This document shows, piece after piece, positions 26,478 through 35,858 of a stretch of DNA of 64,000 nucleotides (its first letter is position 1; every line of letters starts with the position of its first letter). The position numbers and the translations under genes are program-made. Origin of the DNA: Metabacillus dongyingensis (GTDB lineage Bacteria; Bacillota; Bacilli; Bacillales; Bacillaceae). The stretch is from assembly GCF_019933155.2 (NCBI RefSeq), contig NZ_OK052578.1:298159-362158 (forward strand). The letters are read 5' to 3'. The notes beneath the pieces were generated by a model that saw nothing but the letters and a program-made list of their open reading frames with translations, did no database searches and was not told the DNA's origin.

Positions 26478-26707
26478 TGAGATATTGCAAATGACCAGGT
26501 GAAGGTGTATAAAATCACTATTCTCTCATCGATTTTGAAGGAATGGGGGAATAGTGTTGGTTTAAAATAAAGTTTACTCAAAATAACCGCGATCAAGCCC
26601 ATTGATCTTCCTATAATCCTACTTCATCTGGAAGACGAATTTCCGATGGAGTTTTTGAAACACAATTAGCCGGCATGAAATATGCAAAAACGCCAATTCC
26701 TTGATAG

Positions 26708-26959
26708 ATAAAGGATTGGTGTCTTTGTGTTTTTCGGGGCATCACCAACTTTAAATCAAATTTCTCACGTTTAAAGAAAAAAGGTGATCACACCAGCTAC
26801 TTCCTTCACACAAATGATACTGGACTGGCTGATAATCTAGGAATGTTAGGAAGAATTAAAGAAACTGGTCAATTGGCCGTTCATAATTGGAATGAAGAAA
26901 CACACGAAATAAGAGTTGTTAACGGATTTAATGACATAACTAAACCAGCAGGTCAATAA
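26708..26959 (+). pseudogene. Unrecognised C-terminal gene fragment
   Basis: An open frame without a usable start codon ends ...GLADNLGMLGRIKETGQLA, VHNWNEETHEIRVVNGFND and ITKPAGQ. The composition is protein-like and codon use fits a coding sequence. No ribosome binding site or N-terminus is seen. I do not recognise the family; it may be the tail of a secreted protein or toxin. Confidence 0.45.
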
Positions 26960-27134
26960 ATAAAATTTAAAGAGTTCTATTAATATAAGTTTTGTTATTC
27001 AATACTCAGGCACTATCCACTAATAAGGATATCCGTCTTTTTTATTGAACTATGCAGCAGTAAGGTTAATAAAGTTTTGTATTATTTTTCATTATTTGGA
27101 AATTATATAGTTGTAAATAGAAAGGAGGAATTTT

Positions 27135-27311
27135 GTGGATACGAGTATGAGCGTGGAAGAAGTTAAGAACCAAATCTCTGGACTAATGCAAAAAGAAGGA
27201 CAGTCACTTCGTAAGAAGCAAGTAAAGAAGTCAAATCCAGAGCTAATGAAAAATGCATTGTATTATTTTCCAAGTTGGGAAACTGCAATAGAACAGAGCG
27301 TTGGATCTTAA
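27135..27311 (+). CDS. Small protein with a homing-endonuclease-associated (HNH_repeat-like) motif
   Basis: GTG start after AAAGGAGGAATTTT, a strong ribosome binding site. The 58-residue product contains EGQSLRKKQVKKSNPELMKN followed by ALYYFPSWETAIEQ. This follows the pattern 'eG..Ls...vk..nP.Ly..A..yF.SWe.Al' of the homing endonuclease associated repeat, a short helical DNA-binding-type unit. It is too short for the ORF caller's cut-off but well supported. Function unknown; no nuclease domain is attached. Confidence 0.65.
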   Translation: MDTSMSVEEVKNQISGLMQKEGQSLRKKQVKKSNPELMKNALYYFPSWETAIEQSVGS

Positions 27312-27522
27312 CTGTACATAAAACATTTATTTAACGTATAATCCGACTTGATTTCTGAAGTTTATAAAGACGGTTCAATTAGCTGGTTTTAGTAATCAAA
27401 AAATTACCGTCTATTAGAGGGTTTCGATAATCAGGTTTCTTCATCTGATAGATGGCAACAAATGGTGAATAGCAAGTGCTCCGAATTAGAGAACAAAAGA
27501 AGCATATATATTTAGTTATTAA

Positions 27523-27546
27523 GCAACCTGTCAGGGTTGTTTTTTT
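27523..27546 (+). terminator. Short hairpin terminator
   Basis: GCAACC-TGTCAG-GGTTGT followed by TTTTTTT. It lies about 210 bases after the HNH_repeat-like gene. Confidence 0.7.
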
Positions 27547-27568
27547 ATTTGGAAAGGGGGATGAGTTA

Positions 27569-27661
27569 ATGAAGTCAAATACTATGGAAACATTGAATAA
27601 ATTAGTTTTAATTAGGCCGGGATTTCAAAATATTTCCTTTTTGCAAACTCGATTATTTTAA
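27569..27661 (+). CDS. Possible 30-residue peptide
   Basis: ATG lies 8 bases after GGAAAGGGGG. The product MKSNTMETLNKLVLIRPGFQ plus ten residues has no recognised feature. It is supported only by the ribosome binding site and could be chance or a gene remnant. Confidence 0.25.
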   Translation: MKSNTMETLNKLVLIRPGFQNISFLQTRLF

Positions 27662-27953
27662 ACATTGCTTCAGCATCGTATTTATTCGATATACTTCTGA
27701 ATCATCGAAACCCAACTACTGTTTTAATGCCGTTTGATTTCTTTTCAATTAAACAAACCAGGTAAAATGGGCTTTTTCATAGGATAAAAGGATAGGAAAG
27801 TAGCCATTTTTAGCTGTTTTTTTTAACTGTCTACTTAAGGGGGAAAATATCAGAGATGCGGTGTTGATGATAAGAGAATAAAACTAATGATATATTGTCT
27901 TAATTAATGTCACCACTGCAGCTGACGTAGTAGTTCCACTAAAAATTTACAGA

Positions 27954-27967
27954 ACACCAATTGGTGT
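27954..27967. promoter_or_regulatory. Perfect palindromic operator ahead of arsR-type gene
   Basis: ACACCAATTGGTGT is a 14-bp perfect palindrome ending about 11 bases before the AAGGGGGGG ribosome binding site, well placed for autorepression by the downstream ArsR-family protein. Confidence 0.6.
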
Positions 27968-27990
27968 CCGATTTATAAGGGGGGGGGATT

Positions 27991-28314
27991 TTGAGCGAGA
28001 AAAATCAAGAGCGTGAGGTTTATGTAGCCATTGCTGACCCAACAAGACGTAAATTGCTACGTTTGTTGGCAGATGCGGAAGAGTTACCTCTTCACGAATT
28101 AACCGCTCAATTTCAAATGGGGCGTACCGCTGTTTCTAAACATTTGGCTATCCTTAAAGAAGCTGGTCTAGTTGCTGACCGTAAAGTTGGTAGAGAAACA
28201 AGGTATCGACTAATTGCAGGTCCCCTACAGGAAGTTAAAGATTGGGTATCTTTTTACGAGAAATTTTGGAAGGAAAAAGTGGCACTTTTAAAAATTTTAT
28301 TAGGGGAGGAATAA
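27991..28314 (+). CDS. ArsR/SmtB family transcriptional regulator
   Basis: The 107-residue winged-helix protein starts at TTG after a very strong AAGGGGGGGG ribosome binding site. It shows ADPTRRKLLRLLADAEELPL, LTAQFQMGRTAVSKHLAILK (recognition helix) and GRETRYRL (wing). The metal-binding ELCVCDL motif of true arsenic/zinc sensors is missing, so it belongs to the metal-independent branch commonly paired with SRPBCC proteins. The next gene follows after a TAA and three bases in the same frame. Confidence 0.93.
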   Translation: MSEKNQEREVYVAIADPTRRKLLRLLADAEELPLHELTAQFQMGRTAVSKHLAILKEAGLVADRKVGRETRYRLIAGPLQEVKDWVSFYEKFWKEKVALLKILLGEE

Positions 28315-28317
28315 ATA

Positions 28318-28707
28318 ATGGCAGAATTTTCATTGGATTTTCAGTTTACAAGCTCAATCAATAAGGTATGGAACGCATTAACAGATTCGGATACTCTTGC
28401 AAAATGGGTAATGGAAAATAACTTTAAACCAATCGTAGGACATAAATGTCAATTCCGAAATGAGCAGTGGAATTTAATTGTAGATAGTGAAGTATTAGTA
28501 GTAGATGAGCCTTATAAGTTATCTTACACTTGGGTAGGTGGTCCGATAAATACTATAGTCACATGGACATTGAAGCAAGAGGATGAAACAACCTACATAC
28601 ATCTTGAACAAACAGGATTCGAAAAAGAAGATCAAGCATTCAATGGTGCGAAATATGGTTGGGCGAATATGATTGAAGAACTAAAAAAAATGTTAAAGGA
28701 AATGTAA
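28318..28707 (+). CDS. SRPBCC (AHSA1-like) domain protein
   Basis: The 129-residue helix-grip protein is almost identical, from SINKVWNALTDSDT to AKYGWA, to the domain at 130-522, while both ends differ. It is in the same frame as the ArsR gene, separated by TAA ATA, and shares its ribosome binding site region GGGGAGGAA. It probably binds a hydrophobic ligand or acts as the detoxifying partner of the ArsR repressor. Confidence 0.9.
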   Translation: MAEFSLDFQFTSSINKVWNALTDSDTLAKWVMENNFKPIVGHKCQFRNEQWNLIVDSEVLVVDEPYKLSYTWVGGPINTIVTWTLKQEDETTYIHLEQTGFEKEDQAFNGAKYGWANMIEELKKMLKEM

Positions 28708-28791
28708 GAACCTCTGAACTGTTTTTAGTTTAGCTAACGAAGAGGGTTAAGCAAACGGCTCAGTATAGGACTGAGCAGAGAGGGTGTTCTG

Positions 28792-29385
28792 ATGACAGAT
28801 AGTAGAAAGAATCGTAAGGTTGATGGATTTTTAAGAAAAGCTAAAAAGTGGAAGGAAGAATTTGAGACGTTAAGAAATATCGTTCTTGACTGTGAGCTGA
28901 ACGAAGATATTAAGTGGATGCATCCTTGTTACATGTTTGAGAACAAAAACATCGTTTTAATACATGGATTTAAAGAATATTGCGCGCTTCTGTTTCACAA
29001 AGGTGCCTTGTTAAAGGATCCCCATGGGATTCTAATCCAACAAACGGAGAATGTACAGTCAGCGCGCCAGATTCGGTTCACCAATGTTCAAGAAATAGTT
29101 GAAATGGAAACCATCTTGAAAGCCTATATTTATGAAGCCATTGAAGTTGAAAAAGCCGGTTTGGAAGTGAATTTTAAAAAGGATACAGAATTCACAATTC
29201 CTGAAGAACTTCAAAATAAATTCGATGAAATCCCTGCATTGAAAACTGCTTTTGAAGCATTGACGCCTGGACGGCAAAGAGCATACATTCTTTATTTTTC
29301 TCAACCTAAACAATCCAAAACTCGAGAGTCAAGGGTTGAAAAGTGTATGGAGAAAATTCTCAATGGAAAGGGATTAAATGATTAG
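28792..29385 (+). CDS. YdeI family protein (DUF1801 plus YdeI/OmpD-associated C-terminus)
   Basis: The 197-residue protein has a DUF1801 fold in its first 120 residues (LNEDIKWMHPCYMFENKNIV, GFKEYCALLFHKGALLKDP) and the YdeI C-terminal helical segment (LTPGRQRAYILYFSQPKQSK, TRESRVEKC). The family is cytoplasmic; members are linked to bacteriocin or stress protection but no enzyme activity is established. It follows the SRPBCC gene by 84 bases with no terminator, so it is probably co-transcribed with arsR-SRPBCC. GAGAGGGTG precedes the ATG. Confidence 0.88.
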   Translation: MTDSRKNRKVDGFLRKAKKWKEEFETLRNIVLDCELNEDIKWMHPCYMFENKNIVLIHGFKEYCALLFHKGALLKDPHGILIQQTENVQSARQIRFTNVQEIVEMETILKAYIYEAIEVEKAGLEVNFKKDTEFTIPEELQNKFDEIPALKTAFEALTPGRQRAYILYFSQPKQSKTRESRVEKCMEKILNGKGLND

Positions 29386-29589
29386 TATATTCGATATGGA
29401 AAATAAATTAATTAAACTTTAAGATATTACCTCATTTTGCGTTCATTCGAACTCCTTTTTAGTTCGCAGGTAACACTCAATCAAATAATTAAAAATGGAA
29501 AAAAACAAAAAAGTGGTTCGTAGAGGATAAGCAAACTAACGTGTAAAGGCTTACGCATTACCAGCTAAGAAAAGAAAAATACTGCACAC

Positions 29590-29630
29590 AAAAGTGTACC
29601 CTTTGGATTTTTGCTGAAGGGTACACTTTT
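29590..29630 (+). terminator. Strong hairpin terminator
   Basis: AAAAGTGTACCCTT (29590-29603) pairs with AAGGGTACACTTTT (29617-29630). Confidence 0.85.
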
Positions 29631-30393
29631 CTTGCACTTACGGGAGCTTGAGTTAAAGAGTGGGATTGCTGCGGTGATCCCATTTTGCTTGTTCAACAAA
29701 CTAGGATAGTTGAATAAGGGTTGAAACAATATGAGTTTGCGAAGTGTTTAAAGAAGTATAAAAATTAAGTTGTCTGGGGTTAATCGATTTTATATTTTTA
29801 TTTGTGACAGTATCTCTTTTAAGATGCTGTTTTTTGAATTTTGATAAAAGAATTTGGGTCTTTTTCATCGCAGATTAAAGGACAGCATGATTCCTATAGT
29901 TGTAACGGGAACATAAAAGAATTTAATTCAAACATTGACGGTTTAACGGACCGAATTATTTTTCCACGACATGAAAGTCTCTGTTCTCTTAACTAATCGT
30001 ATATTGGCTGATTGACAGAAATTCTTAGAACTCGATCAGCATTTTTTCGTATAGACAATTCAAACTTGGCGTGGTTTTAGGCACCTAACATTTATTGAAA
30101 CAGTAGCAAATGGTTGAGGTATGGACTATATGAACAGATTAAGTTCTATCGATAATACATAATAAAAAATGATAACCAGAAACTGAACTAGATTCACCTT
30201 GACTGAATCCATTTCCTTGATAAGGCTGATATGTCCATTAAAAGAAAGTAACAGTATATTCTGTGGGCAAAAAAAGAATCTAAGGGCCTTTTATGTTACT
30301 TCCGTTCTTATTTTGTAAAGGTGTCTAAATCCGTATATTTGAGAATTAGTAGTAAACAATACAAATTATATTGGTTAAAAGGAAGGTACTTGG
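29631..30393. other. Intergenic region without a supported gene
   Basis: About 760 AT-rich bases before the germination operon. I see no frame with a ribosome binding site and no clear sigma-G promoter, although the germination gene should have one. Confidence 0.5.
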
Positions 30394-31923
30394 ATGGGTC
30401 GCTTTCTTACAAAACTCAAAAAGATTTGCTTAAAAAAGGATACAGATACAGATTTTGTTAATCTGCATAATACGCGTCATTTGAATAGTAATATACAAGC
30501 TTCTAATGAAAAAACAATTACAGAAGCTACTTATGAAAAGACACTTACAGAATTAGGGGATAGTTTTGACCTTGTACATCGTTCATTTAATCAGGATGAA
30601 ATTTACATTATTTATTTAAGCTCATTAGTAGATTCCCACACATTAGAGTGGGAAATACTGTCACCTTTAAGAAAAATGGCATTTAATAATTTGGATAAAT
30701 CGTTTCAACAGTCACTATTTAAAAGAGAAAATAATCAAAAAGAAGTAATAAATGGAATATTAGATGGTAATGTAGCAATGTTCGCAGGGGAGAATACATA
30801 TTTAATAAATGTATCAGGATTAGAGGAACGCTCTATTTCACAATCTGAAACAGAAACTGTAATAAATGGGCCTCATGATTCCTTTAATGAAGTATTAAAA
30901 ACAAACGTTTCGTTGATTAGAAGAAGAGTCAGAAGTCCTCGCTTAAAAATGATTAAGTTATCTGTTGGAGAAATTTCAAAAACAAAAGTTCTTTTAATCT
31001 ACATTGAGGGTATTGCAAATATGGATATTGTGAATCATCTGAAAGAGAGGATTCAATTAGTTAAAGCTGATTCCATAACTGACTCCAATGTTTTGATTCA
31101 AATAATAGATGATCATCAACATTCGCCATTCCCACAATTTTATACCACTGAAAGGCCAGATATAGCTGTGACAAAACTATATGCTGGAAAGATAATCGGA
31201 CTTGTCGATGATAGTCCAACCATTTTTTGTACACCTTCTAGTTTCTTTGATTTTTTTGAGTCACCAGATGACTATAATCAGCGTTGGATTATAGGAACAG
31301 GGGTTAGGATTCTGCGATACATGGCTTTATTTATTACATTAATACTCACAGCTTTTTATGTCTCTATATGTACATTTCATTACGAAATGATTCCACAATC
31401 CCTCCTTCAAAGCATTCAGCAGTCTAGGAGCAGAGTACCTTTTCCGCCTATCGTTGAAGCTATATTTTTAGAAATAGTAATTGAACTGCTAAGGGAGGCG
31501 GGTGCGAGACTGCCTACAAAAATTGGTCAAACAATTGGAATTGTAGGCGGTATTGTGATTGGCCAAGCAGCTGTTGAAGCTGGGATTACTAGTAATATTT
31601 TAATAATTGTTGTAGCTGTATCGGCCATTGCTTCATTCATAGTCCCAAGTTATATTATGAGTTCTTCCATTAGGATCGTTAGGTTCCTATTTATTTTTAC
31701 GGCAGGATTTTTTGGGAATATTGGGATTTTTTTCACGTTAGGAATATTAACCATTCACTTAACTGGGTTAACAAATTTATCTTCACCTTATTTTATGCCG
31801 GTTTCCCCAATCTTTTTCAAAGATTGGATGGATAGTATTGTGAGAGGGCCTTTTTATAAAATAATGAAGGGGCAACCAGCACAATCTTTGATGCAAAACG
31901 ATGCTGAAAAAGAGAGGAATTAA
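30394..31923 (+). CDS. GerA-family spore germination protein, A subunit (first operon)
   Basis: The 509-residue protein has a soluble N-terminal region (about 1-285) and a C-terminal membrane domain with several helices (about 305-490). Family landmarks are PFPQFYTTERPD, FFDFFESPDDY, the VPFPPIVEAIFLEIVIELLR stretch and EAGARLPTKIGQTIGIVGG. A subunits form germinant-receptor complexes in the spore inner membrane. AAGGAAGG precedes the ATG. The gene is followed by B and C subunit genes with 10 bases and then an overlap, a classical gerABC operon. Confidence 0.95.
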   Translation: MGRFLTKLKKICLKKDTDTDFVNLHNTRHLNSNIQASNEKTITEATYEKTLTELGDSFDLVHRSFNQDEIYIIYLSSLVDSHTLEWEILSPLRKMAFNNLDKSFQQSLFKRENNQKEVINGILDGNVAMFAGENTYLINVSGLEERSISQSETETVINGPHDSFNEVLKTNVSLIRRRVRSPRLKMIKLSVGEISKTKVLLIYIEGIANMDIVNHLKERIQLVKADSITDSNVLIQIIDDHQHSPFPQFYTTERPDIAVTKLYAGKIIGLVDDSPTIFCTPSSFFDFFESPDDYNQRWIIGTGVRILRYMALFITLILTAFYVSICTFHYEMIPQSLLQSIQQSRSRVPFPPIVEAIFLEIVIELLREAGARLPTKIGQTIGIVGGIVIGQAAVEAGITSNILIIVVAVSAIASFIVPSYIMSSSIRIVRFLFIFTAGFFGNIGIFFTLGILTIHLTGLTNLSSPYFMPVSPIFFKDWMDSIVRGPFYKIMKGQPAQSLMQNDAEKERN

Positions 31924-31933
31924 AGGTGATAAT

Positions 31934-33028
31934 ATGAAGGAACGGCTCCATCCATTTCAATTATCTATACTAATCCATATGGCTCAAAATGGTCTCGTTG
32001 TGTATAGTTTACCTCGATTAACTGCCGAATATTTCGGAACAAATGGCTGGTTAAGTATTATTTTCATTTTCGTACTCGTTAATATTAATATTATGATGAT
32101 TGCGATCATTTATAAGCTGGGTAAAGGAAGGTCAATTTTTGAAATCATTGAGGCGACGGTTCCCAAATGGGTAATGGTGCCCATCTATTTGTTTATCATC
32201 GGTGTATGGATTGGAATGGCAAGCATGATTATGAAGTCATATATCTTTATATATAAAATGATCTTTTTTCCAGCTTTACCTGTCTCACTTTTTATCATTT
32301 TATTTTCTTTGCTTGGTTTTCAATTATTAAGAGGTGGAATCTACAAGATTTCTAAAGCAATTATGGTTTTATTCGGCTTCGTAATTCCGATGATTTTTTT
32401 GCTTTTTTATCTTATTCCAGAATTTGATTTTGCACGTTATACTACTTTCTTTTTTAAAGGAGAAACAGATTTTTCTAAGGGGGCATTTCATGTTTATACA
32501 GCCTTTTTGGGTATTGAAGTTTCCATTCTTTTTTTCCCTATGGTAGAAAAAAAATGGACTAAAGCACTTTTTATTGGAAATTTTTTCTCTATGGCAACCT
32601 GTTTGATTGTAGTCTTTATGAGCTTTGGCTTTTTTAGCTTCGATCAAATATTAAATGATCTATACCCAGTTATGACATTGTTTGAATATACAGAAGTTCA
32701 GTTCCTTTCACGAGCCGAAAATCTCTGCTTTTCCGTTTATGCATTCAAGATATTAGCAATAATTGTAATGTATTATTGGGGAGCTCAGCAAATTTTTAGT
32801 AATATAACTAAAAGTATTAAGCCTGATTTTTGGATATTCATAATACTAGCAAGTGGTTTTATCCTTGCATTGGTCCCAGAAACCTTGGTGGATGTCGAAA
32901 AGTGGTTAAAGTGGCTGAGTTATTGTGCAATTGGTATAGCATGGGCATTACCGATCTTTGTGTTATGCATCCTTTTTATTCAAAGTCTTAAAAACCCGAT
33001 TAATAGGGAGACAGATCATGCAAAATAA
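31934..33028 (+). CDS. GerAB/ArcD/ProY-family spore germination permease, B subunit (first operon)
   Basis: The 364-residue protein has ten predicted membrane helices of the APC-type fold. It starts KERLHPFQLSILIHMAQNGL and is typical of B subunits, which carry the germinant-binding pocket. I use ATG 31934 (AAAGGTGATA before it) rather than the upstream in-frame ATG 31901 that overlaps the A gene. Its last 11 bases overlap the C gene. Confidence 0.93.
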   Translation: MKERLHPFQLSILIHMAQNGLVVYSLPRLTAEYFGTNGWLSIIFIFVLVNINIMMIAIIYKLGKGRSIFEIIEATVPKWVMVPIYLFIIGVWIGMASMIMKSYIFIYKMIFFPALPVSLFIILFSLLGFQLLRGGIYKISKAIMVLFGFVIPMIFLLFYLIPEFDFARYTTFFFKGETDFSKGAFHVYTAFLGIEVSILFFPMVEKKWTKALFIGNFFSMATCLIVVFMSFGFFSFDQILNDLYPVMTLFEYTEVQFLSRAENLCFSVYAFKILAIIVMYYWGAQQIFSNITKSIKPDFWIFIILASGFILALVPETLVDVEKWLKWLSYCAIGIAWALPIFVLCILFIQSLKNPINRETDHAK

Positions 33029-34115
33029 AATTACTGTATTGATCGCAATATGTTGGTTGTTTTTAACAGGTTGTGGAGAAAGTAATATTATTGAAGATTT
33101 AGCAATTATAGAAGCTGTTGCTTTCGATATGTCGGAAAGTAAAGAAAATCCAATAAATACAACAGTCCTTTTTCCCACTGTTACTAAAGAAGGAAAGTTT
33201 GATTCTACGACTCTTACTGCTAATGGAAAATCATCTCATGACACCTTCCTCAAACTTCAAAATTCAACAAATTTAAAGATAGTTGGAGGGCAGAGTACGA
33301 TTCTCTTTGGGGAGGACCTGTCAAAAAAAGGACTTATGAATGTTGTTAAGACGTTTACAAGGGATCCAGAAGTCTCAACTCGCGTTAAATTTGCTATCGT
33401 GGAGGGAAAAGGAGAAGAACTTCTTAAAAAAAAGATACCCTCTGTTGAAGATAATGCTGAATACCTTTTTACGTTCATCGATAAATTAGGCTCTCAAAAT
33501 AAAGTTTTTAATACTGATAAATATCGTTTTTTAAGAGATTATTACGACGATGGTATTGATCCGGTTTTACCAGTTTTTTCATATGAAGGCGAGAACATTG
33601 AATTAAAAGGATTAGGTACTTTTAATGGAGATCAATACGTTACACTCCTAACTTTAAGTGAAACACAGATCCTAAATTTTTTAAGCGGAGACATCAAAAA
33701 TGGCGAATTAATGATAAGTATTAATGATGAAGAGTCAGGAGAAAATTGTCAGCTTTTGTTAAGTAGTATCAATTCTGATAATGCTAATAAAGTGAACACA
33801 AGAAATTTATCGGTCGAAGTAATTCTAGATTTAAAAGGAAGCGTCCTTGAATACACAGGTACACTGGATTTAAGTGAAGAAAAGTATCAAAGACAATTGG
33901 AAAAACAGGTTGAAGATTATTTAATAACCAATTCAAAAAAGCTGCTAAGCAAATTACAAGAATATCAGACAGATCCTATTGGAATAGGAAAGTTTGTACG
34001 TAATCGTTTATCATATGAAAGATGGAACAAGATGAATTGGAATAAGACTTTCTCAAACTTGAATTTTAAAGTAAAAGTAAAAGTAGATCTGACTAATACA
34101 GGAAAATCAAAATGA
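33018..34115 (+). CDS. Ger(x)C family germination lipoprotein, C subunit (first operon)
   Basis: The 365-residue product begins MQNKITVLIAICWLFLTGCG, a lipoprotein signal with lipobox LTGC. It has the GerC domains expected for a membrane-anchored scaffold of the germinant receptor, ending NFKVKVKVDLTNTGKSK as most GerC proteins do. ATG 33018 follows AGGGAGACAG and overlaps the B gene, indicating translational coupling. Confidence 0.93.
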   Translation: MQNKITVLIAICWLFLTGCGESNIIEDLAIIEAVAFDMSESKENPINTTVLFPTVTKEGKFDSTTLTANGKSSHDTFLKLQNSTNLKIVGGQSTILFGEDLSKKGLMNVVKTFTRDPEVSTRVKFAIVEGKGEELLKKKIPSVEDNAEYLFTFIDKLGSQNKVFNTDKYRFLRDYYDDGIDPVLPVFSYEGENIELKGLGTFNGDQYVTLLTLSETQILNFLSGDIKNGELMISINDEESGENCQLLLSSINSDNANKVNTRNLSVEVILDLKGSVLEYTGTLDLSEEKYQRQLEKQVEDYLITNSKKLLSKLQEYQTDPIGIGKFVRNRLSYERWNKMNWNKTFSNLNFKVKVKVDLTNTGKSK

Positions 34116-34149
34116 ATTTAGGAATGATTAGGTTGGGATGGAAGGTGAA

Positions 34150-34278
34150 GTGTTGGAAATCAAATCATTAATGACTGGTGTTTCCTATATGCTGCCATTT
34201 GTTGCTGCGGGAGGTCTGCTTCTAACAATTGATTTACTTTTAAACAGCGGCGAACAAGAAGCAGGTTTTGCAAAATAA
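34150..34278 (+). pseudogene. PTS fructose-type EIIC fragment
   Basis: The 42-codon frame includes EIKSLMTGVSYMLPFVAAGG and LLLTIDLLL, the first membrane segment of a fructose-family EIIC (normally '..LMTGVSYMLPFVVAGGLLIA'). The rest of the permease is missing and the frame ends after GEQEAGFAK. A GAAGGTGAA lies before GTG 34150. Confidence 0.75.
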
Positions 34279-34363
34279 ACCGTTAAAGCAGGGTATTGAT
34301 TTTCTAATGGTTCCCGTAATGATAAAAAAGCATCTAACTTTCAGCTGAAGCAAGTTTATATTA

Positions 34364-34396
34364 AAAGGCATCCAATAGGAGTAATTGGATGCCTTT
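34364..34396 (+). terminator. Hairpin terminator
   Basis: AAAGGCATCCAAT (34364-34376) pairs with ATTGGATGCCTTT (34384-34396). It can end the gerABC transcript. Confidence 0.8.
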
Positions 34397-34420
34397 ATTG
34401 GTGCTTGTTTTTATTTTTAG

Positions 34421-34902
34421 ATTTACAAGCATAAGAACTTGCAAATTCATGGAACATTTAGTCATTTAGCCGCGGCGGACAGTCTTCTGGATTGGGATGT
34501 TTCCTTCACCCGGGCACAGTATAAGCGTCTTAAAAAACAGCGGAACATACGGGCAAACGGCTATGATCCGGGGAGGCTTCATGTTCTTAATAGTTATGGC
34601 ATACTCAATCATCCCGACATGCATCTGCAAATGGTTAGACCAGGCATTGCATTGTACGGCGTTCTATCCAGAGCGGACAATCTGGTGAAATCTGACGTAA
34701 CCCTTCTGCCCGTTTTATCTCTCAAAGCATGAGTATCTCGGGTCAACAAGGTTAAAGCCGGCAAGGCGATACGGTAACCTTGATTGGACAAGACGGAGCA
34801 GAAACCATTAAGGGTGAAGACATAGCTGCTATGACCGGCACCATTACCAACGAGCTGCTGAGCACGATTGGTGCCAGAGTAACAAGGCTCCTTATGAAGT
34901 AA
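34421..34902 (+). pseudogene. Alanine (VanT-like) racemase remnant
   Basis: The translation IYKHKNLQIHGTFSHLAAAD, LHVLNSYGILNHPDMHLQMV, RPGIALYGVLSRAD and LLPVLSLKA-stop-VSRVNKVKAG is the barrel of a PLP alanine racemase. The N-terminus with the PLP lysine is missing. A TGA replaces an expected CGA at SLKA(R)VSRVNK. A central stretch is deleted before GDTVTLIGQDGAET and the end TNELLSTIGARVTRLLMK. It resembles racemase domains of the VanT/Alr group and is non-functional. Confidence 0.85.
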
Positions 34903-34954
34903 CTGAAGCGGTATAACCTTCACTCAGAAAAACTCCAACCATTTTAGAGCAATA

Positions 34955-35174
34955 ATGGTTGAAGTTATTCGTGATATTGAAGAAGAGGCACCCGTCCTAA
35001 ATAAGGCTGGTAAACAAAAGGAAGCCATTGCCCTCGTTACGTCCTTTTCATATGAATGTTTAAAAGATGCTTTAGAAGCTAGAGAATCAATTTGCTAAGA
35101 TCGAATATGATAGAGGTAGCCAATTACCATGGATTTACAGATCCCAAAAACCCTTTTATGGAGTGGAAAACTAA
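34955..35174 (+). pseudogene. Frameshifted C-terminal gene remnant, possibly dipeptidase
   Basis: One frame gives VEVIRDIEEEAPVLNKAGKQ then KEAIALVTSFSYECLKDALEARE. A one-base shift near 35089 continues as NQFAKIEYDRGSQLPWIYRS. The look is that of the C-terminus of a C69/U34-type dipeptidase, but I am not certain. No N-terminal part is present. Confidence 0.5.
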
Positions 35175-35324
35175 ATAAATTACTTAACGACATGTTCTAG
35201 GGGACGATGAATTTTACGTTTTAACTTAATTAATCAAGTTTTAAAAGAAAAAAGAAATATCTTTAATCTCATGCAACAATTCGACAATATCTGTGGTTAT
35301 ATGTAATGCGAAGGAGGGTGGTAT

Positions 35325-35558
35325 ATGGACGATGGTAAGATTATTAAAAGGCTAAATGAACTTAAAAATAGCTATAATAACCTTAGTAATTTTTCTAATC
35401 CCAAAAATATTTCGAAAAAAATATTAAAAAGCAACTACCGGAATATCCAAAGAAAAAAGTACAAGAGATTTGGAATATACTTATTTTTAGTACTGGTAAT
35501 CATGATGTATTTGTATATATTTTTTTTAATTATTCAAATTTTAAGTGCGGTCATTTAA
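35325..35558 (+). CDS. Small membrane-anchored protein, 77 residues
   Basis: AAGGAGGGTGG precedes the ATG, a strong ribosome binding site. The N-terminal two thirds is charged and helical (DDGKIIKRLNELKNSYNNLS, then a Lys-rich stretch), and residues 50-75 (IYLFLVLVIMMYLYIFFLII) form one membrane helix. No family is recognised. It lies upstream of asnB on the same strand with about 300 bases between. Confidence 0.6.
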   Translation: MDDGKIIKRLNELKNSYNNLSNFSNPKNISKKILKSNYRNIQRKKYKRFGIYLFLVLVIMMYLYIFFLIIQILSAVI

Positions 35559-35567
35559 TAGTGTCAA

Positions 35568-35590
35568 TTTATTATTATTATTATTATTTA
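35568..35590. repeat. TTA trinucleotide microsatellite
   Basis: Six consecutive TTA units between the small membrane gene and asnB. Simple repeat in AT-rich DNA. Confidence 0.7.
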
Positions 35591-35858
35591 TGAGTCACTT
35601 CCAAAAAAATACAGGGGATATTTTTTTGAAAATATCTTTAATTCACGATTCTCAATTTAAGTATTTTTGGGGTCTTTTAATAAATGCCACTAATACAATA
35701 ATTAGTTCGAATCTGCTATAGTAGGCAGCTTCAATATATCATTTAGAGTATTCTTTTTGCGTACTGATGATATAAGTTTAGAAACTAACATTTACAGATA
35801 ACGGATATAAATTTATAGCTACCTAGAGTTGCTTTTAGTTTTCGTAGGAGGAAATAGA

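Noticed and set aside
35568..35590. TTA repeat as a phase-variation switch for asnB or the small membrane gene
   Set aside because: It is about 270 bases from the asnB start and not placed in a promoter spacer that I can identify, so a regulatory role is unsupported.
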